From the NCBI GenBank assembly GCA_022841825.1, contig JALHQT010000002.1, positions 395,276-459,275 of the forward strand: a stretch of 64,000 nucleotides of DNA. Reading direction: 5' to 3'. The notes below the pieces were generated by a model. That model made no database searches. It was not told the DNA's origin and saw nothing but the letters and a program-made list of their open reading frames with translations. Positions 32,586 to 42,546 of the stretch are shown here, piece by piece. The DNA comes from Anaerolineae bacterium. GTDB lineage: Bacteria; Chloroflexota; Anaerolineae; Aggregatilineales; Phototrophicaceae. The stretch's first letter is position 1. Each line of letters opens with the position of its first letter. The position numbers and the translations under genes are program-made.

Positions 32586-33974
32586 ATGCCATTCAATGCA
32601 GATGGACAATTCATCCTCAGCCGCGCCTACAGCATGATCGACATTCGCGGCGAGGTCGGCACCCAGGTGCAGGCGGTCGATGGCGCGCGGCTGGGCGGCG
32701 CGGTCGGCTACTGGCTGGAGCGCGCTGGTTTAGAGAAGCGTGTCGTCGTGGGCGGCGATTACCGCCTGACGACGCCCGAACTCAAAGCGGCGCTAATCGA
32801 GGGCTTGGTCGGCGCGGGCTGCCACGTCATCGACGTGGGCTACGTGCCGACGCCCGCCATGTACGGCGCGCGCAAGCACTACGGCGCTTCGGCGGGCATC
32901 CAGGTCACGGCATCGCACAACCCGCCTCAGGACAACGGCTTCAAGGTGCAGATTGGCGATCTGCCCAACAAAGAGGAGGAGTTCCGCGAATTGTGGAGCC
33001 TAATCGCCCAGGGCGTCAGCGGCAGTGGGCAGGGGCGCGTCGAAAGCGCCGATTATCTGCCGCACTACGTCGCGCACCTCAAGCGCATGTTCCCGGCGGG
33101 CGGGCGGGGCAAGGTCGTGATCGACTCCGGCAATGGCTGCTGCGGAGTGATCGCGCCACAGCTTTTCCGCGATCTCGGCTACGAGGTGGTCGAAATCTTC
33201 TCGGAGCCGGACGGGCGCTACCCCAACCGCAACCCCGACCCGCTCAAGCCGGGCGTGCTGACGGCGCTCGAAGCGCGTGTGGTGGCGGAAGGCGCGGCGT
33301 TCGGCATTGCCTACGATGGCGACGGCGACCGCGCGGCATTTGTCGATGATCGCGGGCGCTCGCTCGGCAGCGATCTCGCCTTCGTGCTCTACATCCGCGA
33401 TGGGCTGCGGCAGGCGGGCGAGCGCGTGGTGTATGACATCAAATGCTCGAACATTGTCGCGGATGCCATCCACGCCCTGGGCGGCGTCCCGCACATGGAA
33501 AAGACCGGGCACGCCTACATCAAGCGTGCGTTCGCCGTCCACGATGCGGCGCTGGCGGGTGAGCTGACTGGGCACTTCGCCTTCCGCGACTGGTTCACCG
33601 ACGACGGCATCTACGCCTCGCTGGTGATGGCACGCATCGTCGAGGCGGCAGGTGTGCCGCTCTCGCAGGTGGTGGACGCCATCCCGCGCAACTTCATCAG
33701 CGACGACGTTCGCCTGAAGATGAGCGACGCCGATATTCAAGGCGTGCTGGCGTGCCTGCGCGAGGCGTTCGCCGCGTCCGGCGAGATCATCACGCTGGAT
33801 GGCGTGCGCGTGCAGTTCGCCGATGGCTGGGGCTTGGCGCGCCCGTCGATCACCTCGCCGGAGCTGACGCTGCGCTTCGAGGGGTACACGCGCGAGGCGC
33901 TGGCGCGCATCGTCGGCGCGTTCGCGGGGGCGTCGCCGCTGCTGGCGGAGCCATTGCAGAAGTTGAAGGTGTAG
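32586..33974 (+). CDS. Phosphomannomutase/phosphoglucomutase
   Basis: A 462-residue alpha-D-phosphohexomutase. All four family landmarks are present: the phosphoserine loop VTASHNPPQDNGFK (near residue 107), the metal loop YDGDGDRAAF (near 244), the sugar-binding GELTGHFAF (near 322) and the phosphate-binding ARPSITSPELTLRFEG near the C-terminus. It should interconvert hexose 1- and 6-phosphates and could feed the sugar-nucleotide enzymes encoded 10 kb downstream, though mannose versus glucose preference cannot be told. ATG at 32586 lacks a strong ribosome site. A palindromic repeat follows directly after the stop. Confidence 0.9.
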   Translation: MPFNADGQFILSRAYSMIDIRGEVGTQVQAVDGARLGGAVGYWLERAGLEKRVVVGGDYRLTTPELKAALIEGLVGAGCHVIDVGYVPTPAMYGARKHYGASAGIQVTASHNPPQDNGFKVQIGDLPNKEEEFRELWSLIAQGVSGSGQGRVESADYLPHYVAHLKRMFPAGGRGKVVIDSGNGCCGVIAPQLFRDLGYEVVEIFSEPDGRYPNRNPDPLKPGVLTALEARVVAEGAAFGIAYDGDGDRAAFVDDRGRSLGSDLAFVLYIRDGLRQAGERVVYDIKCSNIVADAIHALGGVPHMEKTGHAYIKRAFAVHDAALAGELTGHFAFRDWFTDDGIYASLVMARIVEAAGVPLSQVVDAIPRNFISDDVRLKMSDADIQGVLACLREAFAASGEIITLDGVRVQFADGWGLARPSITSPELTLRFEGYTREALARIVGAFAGASPLLAEPLQKLKV

Positions 33975-33985
33975 GTTTTCATGCC

Positions 33986-34045
33986 GGACGGCATGAATGC
34001 CGTCCCTACAGGTTCGTCGGTGTAGGGACGCCATTTATGGCGTCC
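33986..34045. repeat. Paired-palindrome repeat (GTAGGGACG family), copy 3
   Basis: GGACGGCATGAATGCCGTCC (33986-34005) plus CTACA and TGTAGGGACGCCATTTATGG... (34021-34045) make a 60-bp inverted pair. It is nearly the same as 55037-55096. It begins 11 bp after the phosphohexomutase stop and ends 26 bp before the sugar-kinase start. Confidence 0.85.
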
Positions 34046-34071
34046 GCTGTTTTCTCAATAAAGGGCTTCCT

Positions 34072-35526
34072 ATGTACGTGATGGGGATAGACCTGGGGAC
34101 GAGCGGTGCCCGCGCCCTGGTCTGCGATGCGCAGGGGCAGGTGGTCGCGTCCGCCAACCAGAAGTTGAGCGGCGTCGAGGTCGCCGGGCTGCCGCCGGGG
34201 TATCACGAGCAGCACGCGCCGGGCTGGTGGGTTGCAACGCAGGCGGTCATCCGCGAGGCGCTGGCGAAGCTGGCGGCGCAGGGCATCGCGGCGGAGGCGG
34301 TCACGGCGCTGGCGGTCACTTCGACTTCCGGCACCCTCGTTCCGCTCGACGCGGACTTTCTGCCGCTGCGCCCGGCGCTGATGTACAACGATGGGCGCGC
34401 GGTCGCCGAGGCAGACGAACTCAACGCGCTGGCGGGCGACCTGAGCCGCCGCACGGGCATCTCGTTCCAGCCCGCCTTCGCCCTCTGCAAGATCGCCTGG
34501 TGCCAGAAGCATGAGCCGGACAGCTTCGCGGAGACGGCGCATTGGGCGCACGCAGGCGATTACATCATCGGGCATCTGACGGGCGACTTCGCCATCTCTG
34601 ACTATTCGACCGCACTCAAGACGGGCTATGACTTCGTCGAGCTGCGCTATCCCGATTTCATCCCGCAGCAGCTCGGCATCCCGCTGGCGACGCTGCCGCG
34701 CATCGTCGCGCCCGGCGATGTCGTCGGCACGATCTCGGCGCGAGCGGCGGCGGAGACGGGGCTGGCGACGACAACCCGCGTCTGCGTCGGCATGACTGAC
34801 GCCAACACCGCCTTATTGGCATCCGGCGCGGCGCAGCCGGGCGATTGGAACAGCGCCATCGGCACGACCATTGGCATCAAAGGCATGACGGAGCGCCTGA
34901 TCCGCGACGACGCCGGGCGCATCTACTGCCACCGTCATCCGGAAGGCTGGTGGCTGCCGGGCGCTGCCAGCAACGTGGGCGGCGAACTCTTGCAGGAGTG
35001 GTTCGGTGGGCGCGACATGGCGGCGCTCGATGCGCAGGCGGAGGCGCACGGATCGGCATCGCATATCCTCTACCCGCTGATGCGGCGCGGCGAGCGCTTC
35101 CCGTTCATCGCGCCCAATGCCGAACGCTTCTCGCTGGGCGAGGCGCGGGACGAGATCGACCGTTATCGCGGCGTGCTGGAGGGTGTGGCGCTGGTCGAGC
35201 GGCTGTGCTTCGACGTGCTGCGCGAGGTGGGCGCGGATGTGGGCGAGCGGCTGTACGTGACAGGCGGCGCGAGCCACAGCGACGTGTGGTGCCAGATCCG
35301 CGCGGATGTGCTGGGCTGCGAGCTGGTGCGCCCGCGCCTGCCGGAGTCGGCGTTCGGGGCGGCGCTGCTGGCGGCATCGCGCACGCTGTTCGCCAATGTG
35401 TCGGAGGCAGGGCGGGCGATGGTGCAGATCGACCGCCGCTTCGCGCCGAACCGCGCCCATGCGGCGCATTATGCGGACAAGTCAGGGCGGCTGGCGGCGG
35501 CGTGGCGAGAGCGGGGGTATTGGTGA
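34072..35526 (+). CDS. FGGY-family carbohydrate kinase (xylulokinase-like)
   Basis: A 484-residue kinase of the FGGY family, which transfers phosphate from ATP to sugars or polyols. The N-terminal phosphate loop is MGIDLGTSGARALV. The substrate-side aspartate region reads ALMYNDGRAVAEADELN. The second-domain ATP motifs are NSAIGTTIGIKGM and LYVTGGASHSDVWCQI. The family has many substrates (xylulose, ribulose, glycerol, gluconate); the overall look is xylulokinase-like, but specificity is not certain. ATG at 34072 was chosen since the upstream in-frame codons come from the palindromic repeat; AAAGGG lies seven bases before it. Confidence 0.85.
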   Translation: MYVMGIDLGTSGARALVCDAQGQVVASANQKLSGVEVAGLPPGYHEQHAPGWWVATQAVIREALAKLAAQGIAAEAVTALAVTSTSGTLVPLDADFLPLRPALMYNDGRAVAEADELNALAGDLSRRTGISFQPAFALCKIAWCQKHEPDSFAETAHWAHAGDYIIGHLTGDFAISDYSTALKTGYDFVELRYPDFIPQQLGIPLATLPRIVAPGDVVGTISARAAAETGLATTTRVCVGMTDANTALLASGAAQPGDWNSAIGTTIGIKGMTERLIRDDAGRIYCHRHPEGWWLPGAASNVGGELLQEWFGGRDMAALDAQAEAHGSASHILYPLMRRGERFPFIAPNAERFSLGEARDEIDRYRGVLEGVALVERLCFDVLREVGADVGERLYVTGGASHSDVWCQIRADVLGCELVRPRLPESAFGAALLAASRTLFANVSEAGRAMVQIDRRFAPNRAHAAHYADKSGRLAAAWRERGYW

Positions 35527-35661
35527 GGGGGGGGTCACCCCGTCCCATCGCTGCCCTCAAAGTCTGAAGCTATTTCACTTCCATCCTACGTTACGATAGG
35601 AAATGCTGCGCCGCAGCCGCGTCGCACGTTTGTCTCGTGAAACGCTGACGGAGGTCTTCCC

Positions 35662-38600
35662 TTGAACTTCAAACGACATCTCGCAGCTCTATTGCCACTT
35701 CTCCTGCTCACAGGCTTCATTCTAACGCGCGCATCTGTCGTCCGTGCCCAGACGCTTTCGGTCGTCCCGACCCAGGGCGCACCAGGGACGTATGTATCGA
35801 TCTTCTTCGACGGCGGCTTTCCCGGCTTTGATGTCGAGTGCTTCGTCAATTCCGGCAGCATCGGCGCTGTGCCTTATGGCTCGCCGCATGGCTTCAGCGT
35901 GCCGAGTGATGCCGCGCCTGGGACGACCTACCTCATCGACTGCCGTCAGCCCGCCGTACCAGACGGCTTCACGGCATCCGGCAGTTTCACAGTCATCGTG
36001 AGCGACACGGATGGCGATGGTATCCCCGATAACCAGGATGCCTGCCCGACCGTATTCGCACAGGGCGGCAACGGCTGCCCGCCCGATAGCGACGGTGATG
36101 GCGTCTTCGACGATGCCGATGCCTGCCCGCAGGTCGCATGGCAGGGCGGCAACGGCTGCCCGCCCGATAGCGATGGCGATGGCGTCTTTGATACCGTCGA
36201 TCTGTGCCCGCAGGTGGCAGCCCCCACGCAAGACGGCTGTCCGCTGCCCACGCTGACGTTCTCGGCGACCTTCACGATCACGCCGACTATGACGGCATCC
36301 GCGACCGCGACCGCACAAGCGACCCGCGCTCCCGCTGCCACCGCAACGCCCGGCATCGGCGCGCTGGCGCTCCCCGCACAGATCGACCTGAGCGCGTTTG
36401 ACGGCTGCACCGATCTGCTGCCCCAGGCGCAGACGAGCGGCATCTCTACGATTCAGATGATCCGCCTGAGCGCCGTGGCAGACTCGTGCGCCGGGCTGCG
36501 CGATGTGCTGCGTCGCCAGAATTTCGGCGGTGTTAATCTGCCGTCGCCCCTCAGCCAGCCGCGCAGCGGTGTGGTCGCCTGCCCTGGCGATTCGCGCCCC
36601 GTCCCCAGCCCGCAGTTTCTGCGCATCGCGGGCGTCTTCAGCGCGCTCTACGGCACAGAACGCAGCTTCCAGATGATGGCGTGGCTGGGCGTGAGCGAGG
36701 CGGAGTTGTGCGCGGCGCAGTTCGGGCAGCTCTTCCGTCTGGTGGAGCTTAAGGGGATCGTTGACCCGCTGGCACGCGCCGAATATTACATGGGGTCGTG
36801 CGAAGGCGTCGCCACGCCGCAGCTTGCGCGCGCCATCGCGTATCTGCGCAGCGGCGTCGATAACGCCCGCTTTTTGCGCGTCCTGACGCAGATCGAATCG
36901 GCAGGGCTGGACGTACTGAAGAGCATCATCTGGTGTCAGTACATCGACACGATCAACCGCGAAGTGCCCGCGAATACGCAGGAGCAGCAAGCCGCGCTGC
37001 GCCGTTTGATCGATTGCCGCGTGTTGGACTCGCTTTCGGCGGAACGGCTAGCGCTGCGACTTACGACGGCGACCGCCAATTACTCGTGGAACGACCTGCT
37101 GGCGTTCATCGCTTCACTGGGCACTCGCTGCCCCAGCCGCACCGACTTCGCCAGCTTTGAGGCGAACGGCGGCGCAATCTTCTCCGTCGGCGCAACGACC
37201 AGCCTCCAAGAGCTAACGGGCGAATTGCAAACGGCGAATCTCGCGCAGACCGCCGATCGTGGCACGCTCTGGGGCGTGATCTACGCGGTCGAGTGCGGCA
37301 TGGACGGCTACAGCATCGGCTACGCGGGCGATGTGCCGCGCGGCTGCGTGGTCGTGCCAGAGACGCGCGTGGGCAGCAACGGGCAGATGTTCCCGACCGG
37401 CTTGGTGCGCACCGAACCGAACTATCGCCAGGATGATTTCGAGCCGGGCATCGAAGGCGTGCGCGTCAACATCTACGAAGGCAACTGCGGCGACATTATC
37501 GGGGGCGCAGCTCCCATCTCCACGCTGACCACCAACGCTGTTGGTGAGTTCTACGACAACTTCTCGGCGGGCAACTATTGCGTGTCGGTCGATATGGCAG
37601 CCAGCAGCGCGGCGCTCGGCGCGGGCGAATGGTGGGTTCCCGGCGCGCGCGGCGGCGGCATCATCGGCTTCAACTTCACCGTCGTACGAGACGCGGACCT
37701 CGTCCCCAGGCAGCTCTTTGGCTGGTGGCGCAATGCCGGGCTGACCGAACCGGAGCTTACAGTGGTGACAATCGCCGAAGGAGAAGTGGCAACCCCTGTG
37801 CCAGAGTCCTCGACCTGGCAGATGCGCTTCAACGTCTACCGCGCGAGCTGCGACGCCAGCGTCTGGGATGGCACCATCGACAACCTCCCCTACGGCTGCA
37901 TCTTGAACGAAGGCAGGCTGATCCCTGACGCTATTCAGGAACCTGAGATCGAGCCGACCGTTGCAGGTGTGCAGGTCGCACTCTGGATCAACGATTGCGA
38001 CATTGCCCGCGCGCCCGATTACACTGCGGTGATTGGTCCGATGGGCTACGGCTTTGTAGACATTGATCTGACGCCGCTTACGGGAACGGGGCATGTTTTC
38101 TGTGTCGGGATCGATGCCGGGTCGGACACCAATGCGCCGCTGCTGGGTGCCGGTCGCTGGGTCAATACGTCCGACCGCTTCGCGTTCAGCCGCATCTTGA
38201 TTGACAATCCACGTACAGAACCGACGATGATGTTCGTTGCGCAGTGGTGGGTTCCCGGCGCGCCCATGCAGATCACGCCCGCCGCGCCCGTCGTCACGCT
38301 CACACCCGTCGTGATTGGCGAACCCGGCGCGTTTGGTCCGCCTCCGGGTGGCAGCGGCGCGGGCATCATCCCGATCTTGCCTGTACGCGACGCGGCAGCC
38401 TGCCCGCCCGGCGCGCCCTGCCCGCCGACCGTGCCGACCAACCGCCCCTCCGCCCCCGGCGCGACCTTGAGCGTGATCGGCGGCGTCCCGGAACCGACGC
38501 AGCCGCCGCTCTCGGACGACGTGCTGGCTGCGCTGGACGCCGATTTGGGCGCAGGCTGGCAAAACGCGTCGATTGAAGCCCCTGTGCGCGGCGTCTTCAT

Positions 38601-39366
38601 CGGAGAAGCGGACGAGGGAGCGCCCAACCTGTTCCTGCTCGAAGATGGCAACATCCTCGATATTGGCAGCGGCGAAAGCACAGAAGAAACCGCCGCCGCA
38701 CTCAACTACGATGGCTCGCAAGCCGCCTTCATCGGGCGCGATGGCGAAGGTGTCGGCACACTCTATGTGCTGGACGTGAACACGGGCAGTTATCGCAGTG
38801 TATTCGGTGACAGCTTCGGTGTCTCGCTGACGGACGACGCGCCTGTGTGGAGCGCGGACAGCTTCTCGCTGATGTTCGGCGGCACAAACACAGACGGCAG
38901 CTCCAATATCTACAGCCTCGACCTGCTCAATCCGGGCAGCACGCCGACGCTCTTCCTGGCGGATGGCAGCCAACCCACGCTGACCGAGGACGGCTTGCTG
39001 CTGGCGTTCATACGGCAGGGCGCGGTCGTCGTGCGCTTCCTCGATACGGGCGATGAGTACGTCGTCAGCCAGCCTGCGCAGGGCGCTGCCTGCGAGCAGC
39101 CGTTCTTCGACGCCAATGACATCGACCTGTATTTCGTCTGTCGGCAGGGCGATACCGCGCAGCTCTTCCGCCAGGGTGCGGGCGGGTTGCAAGAAGTGCC
39201 GTTCGAGATGGCGAACCCGCGCTACGTGGGCGCGGGTCCCGTCAGCGGCACACTGATCTGGGATGATGGCGAGAGCGTCATCCTGGCGGCGAATGATGGC
39301 AGCAATGCCGAGCCATTCATCCAACTGCCCGACCTGCGCGTGACGAACCTGCGCTGGGGCGGATAG
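35662..39366 (+). CDS. Large secreted protein with calcium-binding TSP3-like repeats
   Basis: A 1234-residue exported protein. The start is TTG at 35662, decided by GGAGGT seven bases upstream and by the signal peptide that follows ([14 protein letters not shown] ... VVRAQ). Residues about 115-190 hold three thrombospondin type 3-like calcium repeats ([45 protein letters not shown]). A Thr/Ala linker leads to a helical region (about 235-500) and two blocks with an SdrD/prealbumin-like look ([29 protein letters not shown]). A proline-rich linker precedes a TolB-like beta-propeller (about 980-1230). It is probably cell-surface or extracellular; no enzyme motif was seen. Confidence 0.8.
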   Translation: MNFKRHLAALLPLLLLTGFILTRASVVRAQTLSVVPTQGAPGTYVSIFFDGGFPGFDVECFVNSGSIGAVPYGSPHGFSVPSDAAPGTTYLIDCRQPAVPDGFTASGSFTVIVSDTDGDGIPDNQDACPTVFAQGGNGCPPDSDGDGVFDDADACPQVAWQGGNGCPPDSDGDGVFDTVDLCPQVAAPTQDGCPLPTLTFSATFTITPTMTASATATAQATRAPAATATPGIGALALPAQIDLSAFDGCTDLLPQAQTSGISTIQMIRLSAVADSCAGLRDVLRRQNFGGVNLPSPLSQPRSGVVACPGDSRPVPSPQFLRIAGVFSALYGTERSFQMMAWLGVSEAELCAAQFGQLFRLVELKGIVDPLARAEYYMGSCEGVATPQLARAIAYLRSGVDNARFLRVLTQIESAGLDVLKSIIWCQYIDTINREVPANTQEQQAALRRLIDCRVLDSLSAERLALRLTTATANYSWNDLLAFIASLGTRCPSRTDFASFEANGGAIFSVGATTSLQELTGELQTANLAQTADRGTLWGVIYAVECGMDGYSIGYAGDVPRGCVVVPETRVGSNGQMFPTGLVRTEPNYRQDDFEPGIEGVRVNIYEGNCGDIIGGAAPISTLTTNAVGEFYDNFSAGNYCVSVDMAASSAALGAGEWWVPGARGGGIIGFNFTVVRDADLVPRQLFGWWRNAGLTEPELTVVTIAEGEVATPVPESSTWQMRFNVYRASCDASVWDGTIDNLPYGCILNEGRLIPDAIQEPEIEPTVAGVQVALWINDCDIARAPDYTAVIGPMGYGFVDIDLTPLTGTGHVFCVGIDAGSDTNAPLLGAGRWVNTSDRFAFSRILIDNPRTEPTMMFVAQWWVPGAPMQITPAAPVVTLTPVVIGEPGAFGPPPGGSGAGIIPILPVRDAAACPPGAPCPPTVPTNRPSAPGATLSVIGGVPEPTQPPLSDDVLAALDADLGAGWQNASIEAPVRGVFIGEADEGAPNLFLLEDGNILDIGSGESTEETAAALNYDGSQAAFIGRDGEGVGTLYVLDVNTGSYRSVFGDSFGVSLTDDAPVWSADSFSLMFGGTNTDGSSNIYSLDLLNPGSTPTLFLADGSQPTLTEDGLLLAFIRQGAVVVRFLDTGDEYVVSQPAQGAACEQPFFDANDIDLYFVCRQGDTAQLFRQGAGGLQEVPFEMANPRYVGAGPVSGTLIWDDGESVILAANDGSNAEPFIQLPDLRVTNLRWGG

Positions 39367-39381
39367 AGAGGACACTTCTTC

Positions 39382-40947
39382 ATGTACATCAGCGCTGATG
39401 GGCTTCCGCCTGAAACGCTGCTGCAAGACTATGATCTGTGCATCGTCGGCGCGGGCGCGGCGGGGCTGGCGATGGCGAAGCGCCTCGCCGGGTCATCGAT
39501 GCGCGTGCTGCTGCTCTCCAGCGGCTCCGCGCACGATCGCGGACGCCCGACGGCTGCGCGCCAGTCGATCTATCGCGGCACACTCGGCGACTTCATGCAG
39601 AAGGTCGATCCGATCTTTCTGGAACGTTCGCGGCTGCACATGCATGGCGGCACGACCAACCACTTCGGTTTCTGGTCGCGCCCGCTCGACCCGATTGACT
39701 TCCGTGCCCGCCCTGGTTATCGGGATGCCGCCTGGTCCCTGACGCTGGACGATCTCGCGCCCTACTATCTGGCGGCGCACGAGTTCGGGCATTTTGGTCC
39801 GTTCAACTATGACGACATGCCGTTCTGGGAAGCGGCGCTCTACGCCCAGCCCTTCCCGCCGCAGCCGGGCGACGCGCTGCACGGCGCGATCATGCACGCC
39901 CAGTACGAGGAGAGCCTGCACGACTTTCAGGTACAGTTTGATGCGGAGCTGCGCGCTTCGCAGAATGTCACCGTCCTCTTTAACGCCCATCTGCTGCGTA
40001 TCGAGACGACCGAAGCTCGAAATCGTGTGACACGTCTGACCTGCGCGACGATTGAGGATGGGGCGCAGGGGCGCACGGTTTATGTGCAGGCGCGGCGCTT
40101 CGTGCTGGCGATGGGCGGCATCGAGAGCGTGCGCGCGCTGCGGCTGGCGGGCGACCTGGGCAACAATCGCAAGGATCACCTGGGGCGCGGCTTCATGGTG
40201 CATCCGCTGCTGGTGAACGCGGCGAAGGCGCGTTTCGCCCAGCCTGTGCCGTTGAGTGTGCGCGGCTTCTTCCGCGATCAGCAGGTGCGGCTGATGCCGC
40301 CCGCCGACGGCGTGAGCGACTACACGCCTGTGCATACGCCGCTCGTCAACCCGGAGCATGTCTTTGATCTGTGTGTCTTCAACGCCTGGGGCGTACTGGT
40401 GCCGACCGAGGCGGCGCTGGAGGCGGAGGGCATTGGCAATTTTCGGCTTATCCTGCGCTTCAACCCGGCGGGCGATGCGGTCGAGGTCAACCTCAACTGG
40501 GAGCAGGTTCCCAACGAAGCGAGCAGCATTACCCTCAACCCATCGCAGGTCGATCCGATCTTCGGGCAGCCCGTCGCGCATCTCGATTGGCGACTGCTGC
40601 CGGAAGACAAGCGCACGGCAGTCCGCGCGCTGGACATCTGCGCCGATTATCTGCGGAGTCGCGGCGCGGTCGATTGGGCGCTGCTGACCGACCTGCGCGG
40701 CGGTGCGGAGGAGTGGTCGTTCGCGCCGCACATCGGCATGTTGGAGACAGGCGATCATCACATGGGCGCGCTGCGCATGTCGGCGCACCCCGACGATGGG
40801 ATCGTCAATCCGGACGCACGGATGCATTCGGTCGAAAATCTGTACGTCGCCGGGTGCAGCATCTTCCCGACGGGCGGCTTCGCCAACCCGACGCTGACCA
40901 TCGTCGCGCTGGCACTGCGCCTGGCGGATCACCTGCGCGCCACTTAG
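39382..40947 (+). CDS. GMC-family FAD oxidoreductase
   Basis: A 521-residue flavoprotein. The N-terminal Rossmann motif DLCIVGAGAAGLAMAKRLAG binds FAD. RLHMHGGTTNHFGFWSRPLD matches the flavin-contact region of glucose-methanol-choline oxidoreductases. The C-terminal domain ends HHMGALRMSAHPDDGIV and ENLYVAGCSIFPTGGFANPT, the usual GMC_oxred_C signature with its conserved His and Asn/Pro. There is no signal peptide. The substrate is likely an alcohol or sugar but cannot be assigned. It starts 15 bp after the secreted repeat protein and may share its transcript. Confidence 0.88.
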   Translation: MYISADGLPPETLLQDYDLCIVGAGAAGLAMAKRLAGSSMRVLLLSSGSAHDRGRPTAARQSIYRGTLGDFMQKVDPIFLERSRLHMHGGTTNHFGFWSRPLDPIDFRARPGYRDAAWSLTLDDLAPYYLAAHEFGHFGPFNYDDMPFWEAALYAQPFPPQPGDALHGAIMHAQYEESLHDFQVQFDAELRASQNVTVLFNAHLLRIETTEARNRVTRLTCATIEDGAQGRTVYVQARRFVLAMGGIESVRALRLAGDLGNNRKDHLGRGFMVHPLLVNAAKARFAQPVPLSVRGFFRDQQVRLMPPADGVSDYTPVHTPLVNPEHVFDLCVFNAWGVLVPTEAALEAEGIGNFRLILRFNPAGDAVEVNLNWEQVPNEASSITLNPSQVDPIFGQPVAHLDWRLLPEDKRTAVRALDICADYLRSRGAVDWALLTDLRGGAEEWSFAPHIGMLETGDHHMGALRMSAHPDDGIVNPDARMHSVENLYVAGCSIFPTGGFANPTLTIVALALRLADHLRAT

Positions 40948-41004
40948 ATCGTGAATTGCCCTCGTCGCCGCCCGCGATGACCCCGCCATGCCTGCCAGGC
41001 ACGC

Positions 41005-42546
41005 TTATTCAACGCGAAGCGTGCCGATGCGCAGGGCAGTCTCGCCCGTTTCAGCCATGAGCCGTTCGCCTGTTTCGTAGTTGAACATCCCCATCCAGAT
41101 CGCGTAATCGCCAGGCGGCATATCCGAGGGAAGGACGAGCGGATACTGTTGGTTCAGCACCAGCCGCCTCGGACCGACCTCGATGGCAAGCCCCTGGAAA
41201 TCCACGCTGTAATCGACCCACTTTTCCCCCGGATCGTCAAGATCCGTGACATGGATGAAAAGCCCTTTTCTCAGGGCATCGACGGTGTAGCTGCCGGAAA
41301 ACTGATAGTCCACGCGCACCAGCAGCAGCCCGCCCGGTGGCACGCTTTGCACCAGCGGCGCGGCATCCAGTACATAGAAAAGATCACCCAGCCTGATGTC
41401 GAGACGCATCGGCACCGGAAGATCCATCGTGACGGCGTAGCGCCCGGCGATGGTTCGCGTGCGCATGTCGTCCGTGATCTCATCGTCGGGTGCGTTGATG
41501 CGGAATGTGGGCACCTGGTCTGGATAGGGGTCCCAGGCAAAGGGCAGCAGCGGGTCGGGCGGTTGGGCGCGCAGATCGATAGCGAGGTGGTTCGGGCAGG
41601 CGATAATGGGCGCAAGATGGAAAGTCGTGCCGTCGAAGTTGACTGCTGCGCCGTCAAAGACGCGATCCTGCATGTAACGGACGAATTCCCATTCCTCGGC
41701 GGTTGGCTCAACGCGGCGAACGCTGTCGGCAAGCAGAAAACTGCCGCTCACCAGGAGCACCGCAGCGACGAGCACGAACTCCCGCAGGGCGCTGATGGCA
41801 CGCGCTTTCCACAGGAACAGCCCCAGAATGAGCACTGCCACTGCTGCTGCCGCGCCCACATCCCAGTCTGACCACGCATCCAGCCACAGCGCCGGAAACC
41901 GCAGAACCGGCGCACACATCACCAGGACGAACAGGACAAACAGGTACCATTTCCACTGACGCCGGGGCTGCAACAGGATCAGGATGGGAATCAACCATGC
42001 AGCCGGTGCCGCCAGCAGAATCAGCGAAAGCGCCGCAGCGCTGCTCAGGCGGCTGTACATCGTCTGGCGAGACACGGCGCGCACTGTGCGCGCGAAAATC
42101 ATCGCCCACAGACTGAGCGCGCTCGCCAGCAGCGCGGGGGCAAATTCGTGAACAAGCTGCCCGACCTGGACAAAAGGCGGCGCGCACGCCATCACGATGC
42201 CCGCCAGCACCCACCACGATACGCGCAATCGCCGCGCCGCAGACATCACCAGCGCGCACGCCAGCACGCCAAGCGCCGCGCTGAACCCGCGCAGGATGAA
42301 CAACTCCTGCGGGGCTGCCGCGAACTGGCGTGTGTCGGCATCCGGCGTGGGATATTGGAACGGCAGCAGCGCAGACCAGTGATATAAGCTGACCTGCGGC
42401 GTGGTACGGTAGAGCCAATTTTCTTCTGGCAGTGCCAGACACACCTCTGCCAATCCATAGTCGGCGCTCGCCAGCCGCAGCAGCGCCGCCAGCAGCAGAA
42501 CCGAGACGCCCGTCACCAGCGCAGAAGTTCGAGGGTTAGCGCGCAC
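41005..42546 (-). CDS. Membrane protein with large C-terminal beta domain
   Basis: A 513-residue protein. The N-terminal half has about nine hydrophobic helices, with the first loop (EENWLYRTTPQVSLYHW) following the GT39-like layout of an acidic loop after helix 1. The C-terminal 250 residues are soluble and beta-rich (RRLVLNQQYPLVLPSDMPPGDYAIWMG), which resembles a carbohydrate-binding or transglutaminase-like sandwich. I do not recognise a named family. Its start overlaps the end of the upstream membrane glycosyltransferase-like gene by 11 bases, so the two are probably made together and may act on the same lipid-linked sugar. Confidence 0.6.
   Translation of the reverse strand: MRANPRTSALVTGVSVLLLAALLRLASADYGLAEVCLALPEENWLYRTTPQVSLYHWSALLPFQYPTPDADTRQFAAAPQELFILRGFSAALGVLACALVMSAARRLRVSWWVLAGIVMACAPPFVQVGQLVHEFAPALLASALSLWAMIFARTVRAVSRQTMYSRLSSAAALSLILLAAPAAWLIPILILLQPRRQWKWYLFVLFVLVMCAPVLRFPALWLDAWSDWDVGAAAAVAVLILGLFLWKARAISALREFVLVAAVLLVSGSFLLADSVRRVEPTAEEWEFVRYMQDRVFDGAAVNFDGTTFHLAPIIACPNHLAIDLRAQPPDPLLPFAWDPYPDQVPTFRINAPDDEITDDMRTRTIAGRYAVTMDLPVPMRLDIRLGDLFYVLDAAPLVQSVPPGGLLLVRVDYQFSGSYTVDALRKGLFIHVTDLDDPGEKWVDYSVDFQGLAIEVGPRRLVLNQQYPLVLPSDMPPGDYAIWMGMFNYETGERLMAETGETALRIGTLRVE

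Noticed and set aside
37213-39426. A 737-codon open frame on the minus strand
   Set aside because: It is antisense to the secreted TSP3-repeat protein, whose signal peptide, repeats and ribosome site are convincing.
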